From: Caldilineaceae bacterium
GTDB taxonomy: Bacteria > Chloroflexota > Anaerolineae > Caldilineales > Caldilineaceae
Assembly: GCA_020846635.1 (NCBI GenBank)
Contig: JADLDO010000054.1
Location: 186,001-250,000, forward strand
Length of the DNA: 64,000 nt
Reading direction: 5' to 3'
Each line of letters begins with the position of its first letter. Position 1 is the first letter of the stretch. The position numbers and the translations under genes were made by a program. Under the pieces are notes generated by a model that was given only the letters and a program-made list of their open reading frames with translations, made no database searches and had not been told where the DNA came from. Shown here piece by piece: positions 8,719 through 17,559 of this stretch.

Positions 8719-9561
8719 CTATTCTCCTGCGGAATAGACATAGCGACCAAAGCGGTTACTCTGCTCCAGGGCCACAAACGTTTGGTGAATCAGGCGCGCC
8801 ATTCCAACCAAAGCCTGCTCATGCTCATAGGAGCCATCCAGCGCATACTTGCTCATAATCGCCACAATGTAGGGTCGCCGTTGCAACTCCACAATCCCCA
8901 CGTCGCAGCGTGTCCCCTCCACATAGCCCGGCTTGTTGGCGATGATGGTTCCTTCGGGCAACGCCACATTCAGGATGCCCCGCTTGGGCTTGCGTAGAAT
9001 CTCCAACGCTTTCGCTGCTGCATTCGCTTCCGGCTGCCCTTGCCGCAGCAGCGCCATCAGCCGCACCAATTCGGTGGGCGTGCTGATATTCTCCTGCTCC
9101 TGCACCGCGGCCAACCGATCCATCATCTTCCGCCGCACGCGCGTCTGCGCCAGCCCCAACCCATCAAGCATTTGGTTGGTCGCCTCCAATCCCGCCATGC
9201 GCAAGCAAATGTTGGTGGCAGAATTGTCCGAGACAATAATCATCAGGATTGCCACATCCAGCAGCGTCAATTCCACAGGTCCCGCCAGATAGGCCAGTAC
9301 CCCGCTGCCCAACACAATGTCATCCGGCTCCAGGGTCACGCGCGCCCCCAAGTCAATTTCACCGCGCTGGGCGCGCAGCAGAAGTTGCGTCAGAATATGA
9401 ATTTTGATGCTCGAAGCCGTCGGGAATATCTCATCTGCGTTGATGGCAAGCTCTCTGCCGCTCGTCAAGTCCAACAGCGCGATCCCAGCAACTCCGGCAA
9501 AGTGGGAAACCGCACGCTCCACTTCATTTTGCAGCCGCTGCCATAGTAGAGTTTCATGCAT
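8719..9561 (-). CDS. Class A beta-lactamase-like serine hydrolase, no signal peptide
   Basis: A 280-residue protein with the penicillin-recognising fold: nucleophile motif SSIK (S50-K53), SDN at 111-113 and KPG at 210-212 in place of KTG. The segment before NISTPTEL, where class A enzymes carry ExxLN with the deacylating Glu166, has no clear equivalent. No signal peptide or lipobox is present, so the protein is predicted to be cytoplasmic, unlike true beta-lactamases. It may be an esterase, amidase or peptidase. ATG 9561 is preferred over GTG 9597, because it starts 5 bases after the stop of the upstream gene while the GTG would overlap it by 31 bases. The ribosome binding site is weak either way. 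Confidence 0.78.
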   Translation of the reverse strand: MHETLLWQRLQNEVERAVSHFAGVAGIALLDLTSGRELAINADEIFPTASSIKIHILTQLLLRAQRGEIDLGARVTLEPDDIVLGSGVLAYLAGPVELTLLDVAILMIIVSDNSATNICLRMAGLEATNQMLDGLGLAQTRVRRKMMDRLAAVQEQENISTPTELVRLMALLRQGQPEANAAAKALEILRKPKRGILNVALPEGTIIANKPGYVEGTRCDVGIVELQRRPYIVAIMSKYALDGSYEHEQALVGMARLIHQTFVALEQSNRFGRYVYSAGE

Positions 9562-9566
9562 AGGCG

Positions 9567-10682
9567 TTATGCTGTCACCAGACTCCCACGCTGCCACGCG
9601 CCGTCACATGGCCCGCACATGCGTTGATACCAGGGATCGTCCGGCGTAAGCGAACCACGCTGTACCGCCTGCCCCGTCATGCCCGACTTATAGAGGCTCG
9701 CCAAAAACTCAATCGTGCCGCGCACATCCGGCCCGCTTACAGGCGGACGTTCGCCACGCGCCATGCTTGCCAACATAGCGCGCAACTGTGCAGCATGTGA
9801 CGAAGGCACATCCTCCGGTAACGTCGCCCACGCAGCCACTTCTTCGTCATTCGCGCCACCCGGCAGCCCCGAATAACGCCAATCCGCATTGCGATAGGAG
9901 TAAAGATGGGTCAATTCCACCGTGGCGTGCTGAAAATCAAAGCGCACATAGGAAGTCTCGCGCGGGGAAAGAGCGCTGTTGGTCATGTTCGCCATGGCGC
10001 CATTGGCAAAGCGCACGCTTGCCATCGAGACATCTTCCACTTCGATCTTTCGATCCAACGTGCCGATCATGGCGCGTACCTCTTGCCATTCGCCCAGCAG
10101 CCACAGCACAAAATCCATCGAATGGATGCCATGCCCCATCGACGTGCCGCCTAACTCTGTCACCCATTTTCCCCGCCACGGCACCGCATAATAGGCAGGG
10201 GCGCGATACCAGGTAATTAGGCTGTTGCAGACAAGAGGCTTGCCCATCACCCCCTGATCGATCAACCGCTTTAGATGTTGTCCAGCGGAACCGAAGCGCC
10301 ACTGAAAGACACTGCTAGTGTAGTTGCCCGTACGGTTTTCCGCCGCCTCAATCAGGTCGAACTCTGCCAGCGACGCGCACAACGGCTTTTCACAAAGAAC
10401 CCATGCCCCCGCCTCCATGCTCTTGATGCAGAGTTCGGCGTGCGTGCTGGGCGGTGTCGCAATCGTCACCAACCGCGGTTGGATGGTCTCCAACATGGAA
10501 TCCACGTCAGTAAACGCATTGGGGATACCATGCTCCGCTGTAAAGCTCTCAACGCGTGCCGCATCAATATCTGCCGCTGCCAGCAACTCAACCTCTGCCC
10601 CTGCCTGACGCAGCGCGTTCACATGAGACTTAGCAATGCCTCCTGTGCCAATAATGACCGCGCGAATGGGTTCCTGTGCCAT
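9567..10682 (-). CDS. Gfo/Idh/MocA family oxidoreductase
   Basis: A 371-residue NAD(P)-dependent sugar or cyclitol dehydrogenase-like protein. The nucleotide-binding loop is GTGGIAKSH (12-20) and the conserved CEKP is at 97-100. Residues about 130-340 form the C-terminal alpha/beta domain, with GTSMGHGIHSMDFVLWLLG carrying the His/Asp typical of the active site. It is 78 bases downstream of the nitroreductase gene and 5 bases before the serine hydrolase gene. Its membership in the polyuronide locus upstream is plausible but not shown. Confidence 0.88.
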   Translation of the reverse strand: MAQEPIRAVIIGTGGIAKSHVNALRQAGAEVELLAAADIDAARVESFTAEHGIPNAFTDVDSMLETIQPRLVTIATPPSTHAELCIKSMEAGAWVLCEKPLCASLAEFDLIEAAENRTGNYTSSVFQWRFGSAGQHLKRLIDQGVMGKPLVCNSLITWYRAPAYYAVPWRGKWVTELGGTSMGHGIHSMDFVLWLLGEWQEVRAMIGTLDRKIEVEDVSMASVRFANGAMANMTNSALSPRETSYVRFDFQHATVELTHLYSYRNADWRYSGLPGGANDEEVAAWATLPEDVPSSHAAQLRAMLASMARGERPPVSGPDVRGTIEFLASLYKSGMTGQAVQRGSLTPDDPWYQRMCGPCDGAWQRGSLVTA

Positions 10683-10760
10683 GCTTACCTGACTCCTCGT
10701 TGATTGACCTTCGTGGATACTACAGTGGATACTCGAATAATAGGATCTGCGCCTGCGTGG

Positions 10761-11417
10761 CTATCGCGCTGCGCCCCAGCGATCCCAATAGGTAATCGTG
10801 CGCGCGGGCACGCGCTGGGCCGGCTGAAAATCATCTCCCGTAAAATAGGCCACAGGCAGCAGCGCCGCCTGCGTGATGTTGCCAGGAATGTCCAAAATGT
10901 CAGCCACCTCTTGCTCATAGACAAGATGCAGCGTTGTCCAGGAGGCCCCCACCCCGCGCGCTCGCAATGCCAGCATCAGCGACCACGCCGCGGGCAAGAT
11001 CGAGCCATAGAAGCCCGCTTGAGCCGAGGGAGCAGGATTCTCCACGCGCCCTTCGATGCAGGGAATAATCAAAACAGGAACTTCGTGCATATGTTCAGAG
11101 AGATAGATCGCTGAATCTCGCACCTTGGCGGCGCGTACCTGCCGCGGGTCATTTGTCGCCCCTCTCCCCCGCGGCCCACCAGCGCTAATGTACGCCTCGA
11201 AGGATTTGCGGTAATAGGCGGCAACTGCCGCACGTTTCGCTGGGTCGGTCACGACCATAAAATGCCACCCCTGCCGGTTAGAACCGGTCGGCGCTTGCGT
11301 TGCGATCTCAATGCAGCGCTCAATGATCTCCGGTTCCACCGGGCGCGTCAGGTCCAGCCGCTTACGCACAGAGCGGGTCGTCGTCAGCAGGTGATCAACA
11401 GTTGCCAAATCCATCAT
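10761..11417 (-). CDS. Nitroreductase family FMN oxidoreductase
   Basis: A 218-residue protein of the nitroreductase fold, an FMN-dependent NAD(P)H oxidoreductase acting as a homodimer. The N-terminal RSVRKRLD (16-23) holds the Arg residues contacting FMN phosphate. APTGSNRQGWHFMVV (42-56) is the second FMN loop, and GVGASWTTLH matches the third. The start ATG overlaps the TGA of the 868-residue gene in an ATGA arrangement, and GAGGAGGC precedes it, so translation is coupled. Substrate is unknown; such enzymes can reduce enones, quinones or nitro compounds. Confidence 0.87.
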   Translation of the reverse strand: MMDLATVDHLLTTTRSVRKRLDLTRPVEPEIIERCIEIATQAPTGSNRQGWHFMVVTDPAKRAAVAAYYRKSFEAYISAGGPRGRGATNDPRQVRAAKVRDSAIYLSEHMHEVPVLIIPCIEGRVENPAPSAQAGFYGSILPAAWSLMLALRARGVGASWTTLHLVYEQEVADILDIPGNITQAALLPVAYFTGDDFQPAQRVPARTITYWDRWGAAR

Positions 11418-14020
11418 GCCTCCTCAATACGAGCGGGTGTCTCATGGGCGTCAAAATCCAGGCGCATCAGATGATCATGGTATGCGATCTCGACAGAGGT
11501 CGCGGGCAGGGCCGCGGCCCCACCATAAATGCTCTCCAGATGTGGAAAGCCCTTCAACGGCTGCGCCACGCCATCGACCCGCAAGGCTTCATGCAGCGCG
11601 GCGTGGAACCTAAAATCAATCTCCTGCCCCATCAGTGAGCGATACCGGGCGCGATCCGGCTCCAGCGTCAACGGCTGCGCCAACACTTTCTCCACAAAGT
11701 GGGCAAAGGTACCGTCGTTGGCGGCGCGCCCCATTTGCACCAGCCACACAGCTTGCGCCTCGGCACGCACTTCACGTTGCGTGGTGCGCCCTGCACTCAC
11801 CATCTCGACACCACCGGTCGCTGTCAGCGCCACATAGCCATTCTCCTTGCGCGCCACTGCCCAGCCGCTTACGAACTGCACTTCGTCAAAGGCTGCCATC
11901 GGGAAATAGGCATGGCTAAAGTCCAACAGCGCATCCCCGTCGTAACCTTCACTCTGATCTTCACTGTGACTTTCAATACGCCCATACGCAACGGCAAGCA
12001 CATTCTTCCATTGTGCCACGCGCACAGGCGCAGCACTCCCCCGCCAGTAGCTTGCTTGCCACACGCCATGATGGCTGCTGCATGCCGGACGATTGCCCAA
12101 GAGGATTGCATCCGGTCCCAGGGTCACTTGCCAGAGCAGCGCGGGCGTACCCGCTGCCCAATCGCCCTGTGCCGATGCCAACAGATAATCGCCAGTGCGG
12201 TAGGCGGCTCGATTAACACGCGGCTGCGACAACAGAGCAGGACGCAGATCCTGCCGCCGCTGCCAGGATTCCTGCTGCCGATCTAGCCCCACTGCGGCGA
12301 TGATCTCCGGCAACGTATACCCCTCGGCACAAGCCAGCGCCACCACCGCGGCACATTCATCATTGTAAATGCCTTGTCCCCACCACAGGCGAAAAAGGCC
12401 ACACAACGGCCCTAGCCGTCCATTCAACATCCAATTGGGCTCACCCTGATCCCGGCTTCCGCCCCACACACCCAGAAAACTTTGCAGTGCCAACTGATAG
12501 GCCAGTTTATCCAACAGCGCCGCGGCCATCTCCGCTACCGTGTCAGCGTAAGCCATATCGACCAAGTGGCTCAAGGACATCAGCGCATCGACATAGATCT
12601 GCTGGCTTTCGCCTTGCGGCAGCCCCATCTGGGCGCAAGCGCGCAGCCACCGCAGCACCACTTCTTCGGCATGGGCCCGATGCCACTCTCCGGTGTGCAG
12701 ATCGCCAAAGGTGCGTTGAGGATAGAACTGTCCTGCCAACAGATGGCACGTCGCCGGAAGGATAGCGCCGTTCTCATCCAAGTGCGCCAGCGCGAGAGGT
12801 GCGCTCTCCTCTAATGCCCACGCCACCTCTTTAGGAAAGTCGGGCAGATCGCCCATGCGCGCCACCCAGCCCAAGAGCGCCAGCAGCGACCGTTCGCAGC
12901 CGCTCTCTTGGTGCGAAATCTGGGCCAGTGTCCGCTCAATCACCTCATGGTTCAAGGCGTCCCACTTGCCCAATGCGCCTTTGGCAATCTCGGCGCTGAT
13001 ATCCCCTGTGCGCCGCGCCGCATCCTCTAGCGCCTCCTGACGCCGCTCGGCATCTGTGCCATGATAGACCAGCGACCACTTGCCGTTGCGTATCTGCAAG
13101 GGCAGCCGTCGCTGCACGCGCATATTTTGCACATAGTATTCTTCAAATTGAGGCTGTAACAGCACTTCATATGCACCATCGGGAAACTGCGCCGCCTCGC
13201 CAAAATCGACCTTCGCCCCCCTCTGGATCATAGGGTTGGCCTCGCCAACGATGCGTCCAGCGGGGGTTTGCAGGCGTGCCGACAGCGCATCGACCATCTG
13301 CATCTCCGTGGGCCAACGCACGATTATGCGCTGTTTACGGGCATAGACGTCCTGCGATAGATAGGCAAGATCCATGACGGCAACCAGCTTTTGACGCCGC
13401 TTCACCGGCTCCAGCGATGTAGGCAGCGTGACCACGCCCCCCTCTATCCCCGGAATCCGCAGCGAAAGCATCAGGGGTAGATCGCCCTGTCCCGCAGTGG
13501 CAACGCGCACCCATATCTCGTTGGTGCCTTCGTCCAGGGTCGCCACAAAGCGCAGGTCGGTCGGCTGGTCGGGCAGTTCATCGTATGCAAACACAAATTC
13601 GCCGTTGATCCAGACTTCAACCGGGCTTGCCGTTGCCAGGATCAGCGACGCATGGACGCGGCTTGGCAATACGACCTGGGCATAGGCCCAGGCAAAGAGC
13701 GCATGGGGGGTTATCACCCGCTGCGCCAGGTCCACCCTTCGATCCTCAAGCGTGTTCACCACGCGCCACACAGCCTCATGCACAGTACCGTAGTCCATCG
13801 CCACCACGCAGGTGGCGCGCTCGGAGGGCAACTGCGTGATCTCCTCCACAGCCGCCAACTCCGCGCGCAGCGCGTGCAGGCGCGCCGCTCGATCCTGGAC
13901 AGCTTTGAGCTTTGCCAGCGGCACCTGGATCGGCCCCAGCACCAGCCAATCGCCCACAGCCCCATGACGCAGCGGATACTCTAAATGTGCAGGTGGTAAT
14001 TCTTCCAACAACTCACTCAT
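11414..14020 (-). CDS. Unrecognised 868-residue protein with possible toroid-plus-sandwich architecture
   Basis: I do not recognise this family. There is no signal peptide. Residues about 90-195 look like a beta-rich carbohydrate-binding module (PVEVWINGEFVFAYDE, LDEGTNEIWVRVATAG). Residues about 330-600 are helical with repeated Trp- and Leu-rich helices, suggestive of an alpha/alpha toroid; residues 600-868 are mainly beta (LLASAQGDWAAG, SSHHGVWQASYWRG), as in heparinase II/III-type lyases. Conserved-looking aromatic and His residues (HHGVW, WMLNGRLGP) fit a polysaccharide-active enzyme, but no catalytic motif can be named. It sits between an OYE-type reductase (12-base gap) and a nitroreductase (4-base overlap) within a locus holding GH88 and lyase-like genes. 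Upstream only a weak AAGG is present, so the start is likely but not certain. Confidence 0.6.
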   Translation of the reverse strand: MSELLEELPPAHLEYPLRHGAVGDWLVLGPIQVPLAKLKAVQDRAARLHALRAELAAVEEITQLPSERATCVVAMDYGTVHEAVWRVVNTLEDRRVDLAQRVITPHALFAWAYAQVVLPSRVHASLILATASPVEVWINGEFVFAYDELPDQPTDLRFVATLDEGTNEIWVRVATAGQGDLPLMLSLRIPGIEGGVVTLPTSLEPVKRRQKLVAVMDLAYLSQDVYARKQRIIVRWPTEMQMVDALSARLQTPAGRIVGEANPMIQRGAKVDFGEAAQFPDGAYEVLLQPQFEEYYVQNMRVQRRLPLQIRNGKWSLVYHGTDAERRQEALEDAARRTGDISAEIAKGALGKWDALNHEVIERTLAQISHQESGCERSLLALLGWVARMGDLPDFPKEVAWALEESAPLALAHLDENGAILPATCHLLAGQFYPQRTFGDLHTGEWHRAHAEEVVLRWLRACAQMGLPQGESQQIYVDALMSLSHLVDMAYADTVAEMAAALLDKLAYQLALQSFLGVWGGSRDQGEPNWMLNGRLGPLCGLFRLWWGQGIYNDECAAVVALACAEGYTLPEIIAAVGLDRQQESWQRRQDLRPALLSQPRVNRAAYRTGDYLLASAQGDWAAGTPALLWQVTLGPDAILLGNRPACSSHHGVWQASYWRGSAAPVRVAQWKNVLAVAYGRIESHSEDQSEGYDGDALLDFSHAYFPMAAFDEVQFVSGWAVARKENGYVALTATGGVEMVSAGRTTQREVRAEAQAVWLVQMGRAANDGTFAHFVEKVLAQPLTLEPDRARYRSLMGQEIDFRFHAALHEALRVDGVAQPLKGFPHLESIYGGAAALPATSVEIAYHDHLMRLDFDAHETPARIEEA

Positions 14021-14032
14021 GCCATCAGTGCC

Positions 14033-15466
14033 TTACAGTGCAGCCTTGAGTTGAATCAAGGTCTCGGCCTCTGGACGCGCCTTGTAATAGGGGTCGAGCG
14101 GATAACAGCCGGAGATCAAGCCATTGCGCGGCGCTGTCGTGCAGTCGCTAAAGGTGCGGCAGATGCGTTTGCGCTGGAACGGTCTGCCTGCCAGCGCATC
14201 AGCGGGCAGGTCAGGATAGGACAAGACCATACGCCCCAAACCCACAAAATCAGCGCCCCCGGCTCGAATCACAGCCTGCGCCACATAGGGAAGCCAATCC
14301 TGCAAATAGGAATAGCCGGAGCCGACCATGATCATGTCGGGCCGCGCTGCCTTAAGCGCCGCTGTGATCGCAATCTGGCGCGCCACTCCCACCAGCGGGT
14401 CTTCGGGTGGCTGATAGCCGTCGGAGGGCGGAAAGAGCGCAGGGCGTTGAATGTGAGGATTATAGTAAGGGCTGCCCGCTGTTATGCAGACAAGGCGAAT
14501 CCCCAACTCTGCCAGCAAGTCCAGAAAGGCCAGCGGTTCGGTCAAGTCTATACCTACGCCGCTGCCATCCCCGCCAAAGGCATAGGGATAGCGCCCCGCA
14601 TACGCAACAGCCTTGCCTTGCCGCTCATTTTCCACATCCGGTTGAAAAGGAATAAAGTCAAACGCGCTCAGCCGCACACCGATCTCCAGCCCCGGCGCTG
14701 CCGCGCGGATGCCCTCTGTCACCGCACGCACAAAGCGGGTACGGTTCTCAAAGCTCCCACCATATTTGCCGGGGCGATCCACCGCGGTCAAGAACTCATG
14801 CCCCAAATAGCCATGACAATGTTTCACATCGACAAAATCAAAGCCCGCCTGCTGTGCCAACACCGCCGATGCCACAAAATCCTCAATCAGCCGGTCGATC
14901 TCGTCATCATGCAGGAGTGGATAGTCGTCATTCAGCCCGAACTTGGCGTCGAGCAGTGGGTGGTGGTAGAGGATCTGCGGGGCCAAGCGCTTTTTGTCCG
15001 CAGGTCGAGCAAAGCGGCCCGAATGGGTTAGCTGCAACCCGATATACAGGTCATCGCTGCGCTCAAAGTGTTCTACATGCGTCTGCACCAACTGTTCACG
15101 CAGCCCGGCGATCTCCTCCGCTGTATCAGCGTGGATGATCAACTGGTTCGGGTTGGCTCGCCCATCGGGGCGCACTGCCGCTGCCTCTCCCCCCCAAATC
15201 AGCTTGGCCCCACTGCGCCCAAAGTTCGACCAGCGCCGCCGCACCAGATCACTGGGCCTGCCATCCGGCTCCGCGTCCCACCCCTCCATCGGCAGCACCG
15301 CAAAGCGGTTGCCAATCACCCGCTCCCCATAGACAAGGGGCTGGGCCAAAGGGGCCTCTTTGCCCTTGTCCATCTCTGCATCACAAGGCAGTTCGGTTCC
15401 TAATGCGCGACAATGGGCATGGAGATCATCCCGGCTGCGCAACGTCGCCACACGACGAATTTTCAT
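14033..15466 (-). CDS. NADH:flavin oxidoreductase, old yellow enzyme family
   Basis: A 477-residue FMN-dependent TIM-barrel reductase. VYGERVIGNRFAVLPMEGWD is the N-terminal strand, GLQLTHSGRFARP follows, and FVDVKHCHGYLGHEF carries the His pair used for substrate binding. NRTRFVRAVTEGIR and VGLGRMVLSYPDLP are typical of the family, and the barrel ends near RICRTFSDCTTAP, a region with cysteines. It has no C-terminal FeS or FAD domain, so it is the short form. ATG 15466 is chosen over GTG 15490 for GGTGA shortly upstream. It lies between the SDR and the 868-residue gene; a role in reducing enone intermediates of uronate breakdown is an inference. Confidence 0.87.
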   Translation of the reverse strand: MKIRRVATLRSRDDLHAHCRALGTELPCDAEMDKGKEAPLAQPLVYGERVIGNRFAVLPMEGWDAEPDGRPSDLVRRRWSNFGRSGAKLIWGGEAAAVRPDGRANPNQLIIHADTAEEIAGLREQLVQTHVEHFERSDDLYIGLQLTHSGRFARPADKKRLAPQILYHHPLLDAKFGLNDDYPLLHDDEIDRLIEDFVASAVLAQQAGFDFVDVKHCHGYLGHEFLTAVDRPGKYGGSFENRTRFVRAVTEGIRAAAPGLEIGVRLSAFDFIPFQPDVENERQGKAVAYAGRYPYAFGGDGSGVGIDLTEPLAFLDLLAELGIRLVCITAGSPYYNPHIQRPALFPPSDGYQPPEDPLVGVARQIAITAALKAARPDMIMVGSGYSYLQDWLPYVAQAVIRAGGADFVGLGRMVLSYPDLPADALAGRPFQRKRICRTFSDCTTAPRNGLISGCYPLDPYYKARPEAETLIQLKAAL

Positions 15467-15535
15467 TCTTTCACCCGGTTCATTCAGCACTTGTCTATGC
15501 GTATTATGATAAGAGTATAGCTTGCGGCCCAGCCC

Positions 15536-16321
15536 CTAGAGGCGGCGCAAATGGAAGCCACCATCGACGTTGATCACCTCGCCGGTGGAAAAGGGCAGAT
15601 AGCCCTGGGCAATCGCAAGCACCGCGCGCGCCACATCATCCGGCTCACCCCACCGCTTCACAGGCGTCAGCCCGCCATCGATCAGCGCATCATAGCGCGC
15701 CTTGACCACGCTCGTCATATCGGTGGCAATCACGCCTGGGCGCACTTCATAAACCAAGATACCATATTCTGCCAGCCGGTCGGCAAAGAGCGCGGTCATC
15801 ATGCCCAACCCAGCCTTCGAGATGCAATACTCTCCCCGGTTGACACTGGCCGTATACGCGCTCATCGAGCCAATATTGATGATCTTGGGTTGGTCAATCA
15901 GCCCTTGCCGGATCAGTTCAATCATCGCATTGGCAACGTGCTGCGTCAGGAAAAATGGCCCCTTTAGGTTCACACCCATGACCTCGTCATAGGAAGCCTC
16001 GGTGGTTGCCAGCAAATCCATGCGCTGGCGCGGGGCCATGCCTGCGTTGTTCACCAAGAGATCCAGCCGTCCAAAGGTATCCAGCGTCACCCGCACCAAC
16101 TTTTCCCGATCTGCCGCGTCGCCAATGTCCGCCTGCACGACCAGGCTGCGCCCGCCCGCCGCAGTGACAGCCTCGGCGGCTTCTTGCGCGGCATCTACAT
16201 TGCCCCGGTAGTTGATCACGACTGTCCAGCCCTGTGCGGCCAATGCCGTCGCAATCCCACGACCGATCCCCCGGCTTGCGCCCGTGACAAGCGCAACCGG
16301 GCTGCCAAGCGGCTCACTCAT
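15536..16321 (-). CDS. Short-chain dehydrogenase/reductase
   Basis: A 261-residue classical SDR. TGASRGIG at 14-21 binds NAD(P), NNAG is near residue 91, Ser of NIGSMSAY and the YCISK catalytic Tyr-Lys pair are present. The family covers 3-oxoacyl-ACP reductases, sugar and 2-keto-3-deoxygluconate dehydrogenases. Its start overlaps the end of the GH88 gene by 8 bases, which argues for translational coupling and a role in oxidising or reducing the uronate released by GH88. Such KduD-like reactions are established for other SDRs in pectin pathways, but KduD identity cannot be claimed from sequence alone. Confidence 0.88.
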   Translation of the reverse strand: MSEPLGSPVALVTGASRGIGRGIATALAAQGWTVVINYRGNVDAAQEAAEAVTAAGGRSLVVQADIGDAADREKLVRVTLDTFGRLDLLVNNAGMAPRQRMDLLATTEASYDEVMGVNLKGPFFLTQHVANAMIELIRQGLIDQPKIINIGSMSAYTASVNRGEYCISKAGLGMMTALFADRLAEYGILVYEVRPGVIATDMTSVVKARYDALIDGGLTPVKRWGEPDDVARAVLAIAQGYLPFSTGEVINVDGGFHLRRL

Positions 16322-17420
16322 GGCCCAATACCTTGCTGACCGCTTCCAAAAAGAAGTGATCGCCCCACATGACGCTCTCGTTGACGCCTAAGCCTAGCCG
16401 CTGGTGGTACATGCCCTGCTTGAGAATCCCTTCCCAACCAGGCGTATCAACCGCCAGAAAATCCGGCCCGGTCAGCGTGTCCAAAATCTGATAGGCATAT
16501 TGGCGATAGGCACGCCCGCGCGCCACATCACCTGTCAATTGAGCCAGTTGCAGCAACCCGCTGGCAGCAATGGCCGCGGCTGAACTCTCGTGAGGATAGG
16601 GCGAGTTGGGCTCATCCCAATCATTGGGCGGCACACCATCTGCAGGGGTGCGCTCGATGTAGAAGTTGGCACAATCCTCAGCGGTCTGCAAGTAGCGCGC
16701 ATCTTGGGTAAAGCGATAGGCTGTGCCAAAGCCATAGAGCGCCCAGGTCAAGCCCCGCGCCCACGACGAATCCCCGCGCCAGCCCTGGTGTGTCGTCTGT
16801 CGCAAGAACTCCCCCGTCTCCAGATCAAAAATCCCCTCATGCGCGGTGCTGCCATCCCCGCGCGTAATATACTTGCGCGTGGTCAGGCAATGCTGGTTAG
16901 CAATCCGCAGCAGGTTCTCGTCGCCCGTTTGTTGTGCCGCATAAAAAATGATGCCTACATTCATCATAATATCAATAAACAGGCTTTCATCCGCAACAAA
17001 CGAGCGCAGATATTGCCCTTTCTCCTTAAAGCGCAGGCTCATGGTCTTGCCGCCATGAATCACCACCTCATTCAAAGCCGCATCGCCGCTCAGGTCATAC
17101 CAGCGCTTATAGGTTGACCAGAGCACAAAGCCGAGATCATGCACGTTGCAGTCATCTTTGCGATGCTCCACCAGACGCGAATAATGCTCTGCCTTCTCCC
17201 GCCAATACGCATCACCCGTGTGCTTATAAAGCAGCCACAACTGCCCGCCCAGGAATCCTTCACACCAATTCGTCCACGCGGCACCCTCATGTTTCCATTT
17301 GCCATTGACGGTATACATGGGAAAGTAATCGGGATGAGTCTCAATGAGGTGGCGCAGTTGCTTGCCCGCAAACTCCATCACAGTGGCGCACTTTTGGGTG
17401 AGCGCGTCCAGGTCAATCAT
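16314..17420 (-). CDS. Glycoside hydrolase family 88 unsaturated glucuronyl hydrolase
   Basis: A 368-residue intracellular (no signal peptide) hydrolase that removes the 4,5-unsaturated uronic acid left at the non-reducing end by polysaccharide lyases, by hydration of the double bond. The two conserved Asp residues are D95 in NVHDLGF and D150 in FIDIMMN, matching the catalytic pair of Bacillus UGL. THQGWRGDSSWARGLTWALYG and HESSAAAIAASGLL are strongly typical of GH88. AAAGGAG lies 7 bases before ATG 17420. A 139-base spacer with a hairpin separates it from the DUF6807 gene upstream. Substrate class (chondroitin/hyaluronan, heparin or pectic side chain) is not decided. Confidence 0.92.
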   Translation of the reverse strand: MIDLDALTQKCATVMEFAGKQLRHLIETHPDYFPMYTVNGKWKHEGAAWTNWCEGFLGGQLWLLYKHTGDAYWREKAEHYSRLVEHRKDDCNVHDLGFVLWSTYKRWYDLSGDAALNEVVIHGGKTMSLRFKEKGQYLRSFVADESLFIDIMMNVGIIFYAAQQTGDENLLRIANQHCLTTRKYITRGDGSTAHEGIFDLETGEFLRQTTHQGWRGDSSWARGLTWALYGFGTAYRFTQDARYLQTAEDCANFYIERTPADGVPPNDWDEPNSPYPHESSAAAIAASGLLQLAQLTGDVARGRAYRQYAYQILDTLTGPDFLAVDTPGWEGILKQGMYHQRLGLGVNESVMWGDHFFLEAVSKVLGHE

Positions 17421-17476
17421 GCATAACTCCTTTGTTCACATGGGATGTGTTCATAGTAGAAGTGTTCATATTGGAA

Positions 17477-17503
17477 GGGCCTCGTTCGAGTGAAACGAGG
17501 CCC
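17477..17503. other. Perfect 10-bp stem-loop between DUF6807 and GH88 genes
   Basis: gggcctcgtt, a 7-base loop and aacgaggccc. The T-run (attttt, 17504-17509) is on the plus-strand side, so it is not a canonical terminator for the minus-strand genes around it; it may be a processing or stabilising element. Two gtgttcata direct repeats follow at 17446-17470. Confidence 0.65.
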
Positions 17504-17559
17504 ATTTTTGCGCTAAATGCCCCCGTAAGGGCGCTACGTTAGTTCCTGATTCGTAGTGC

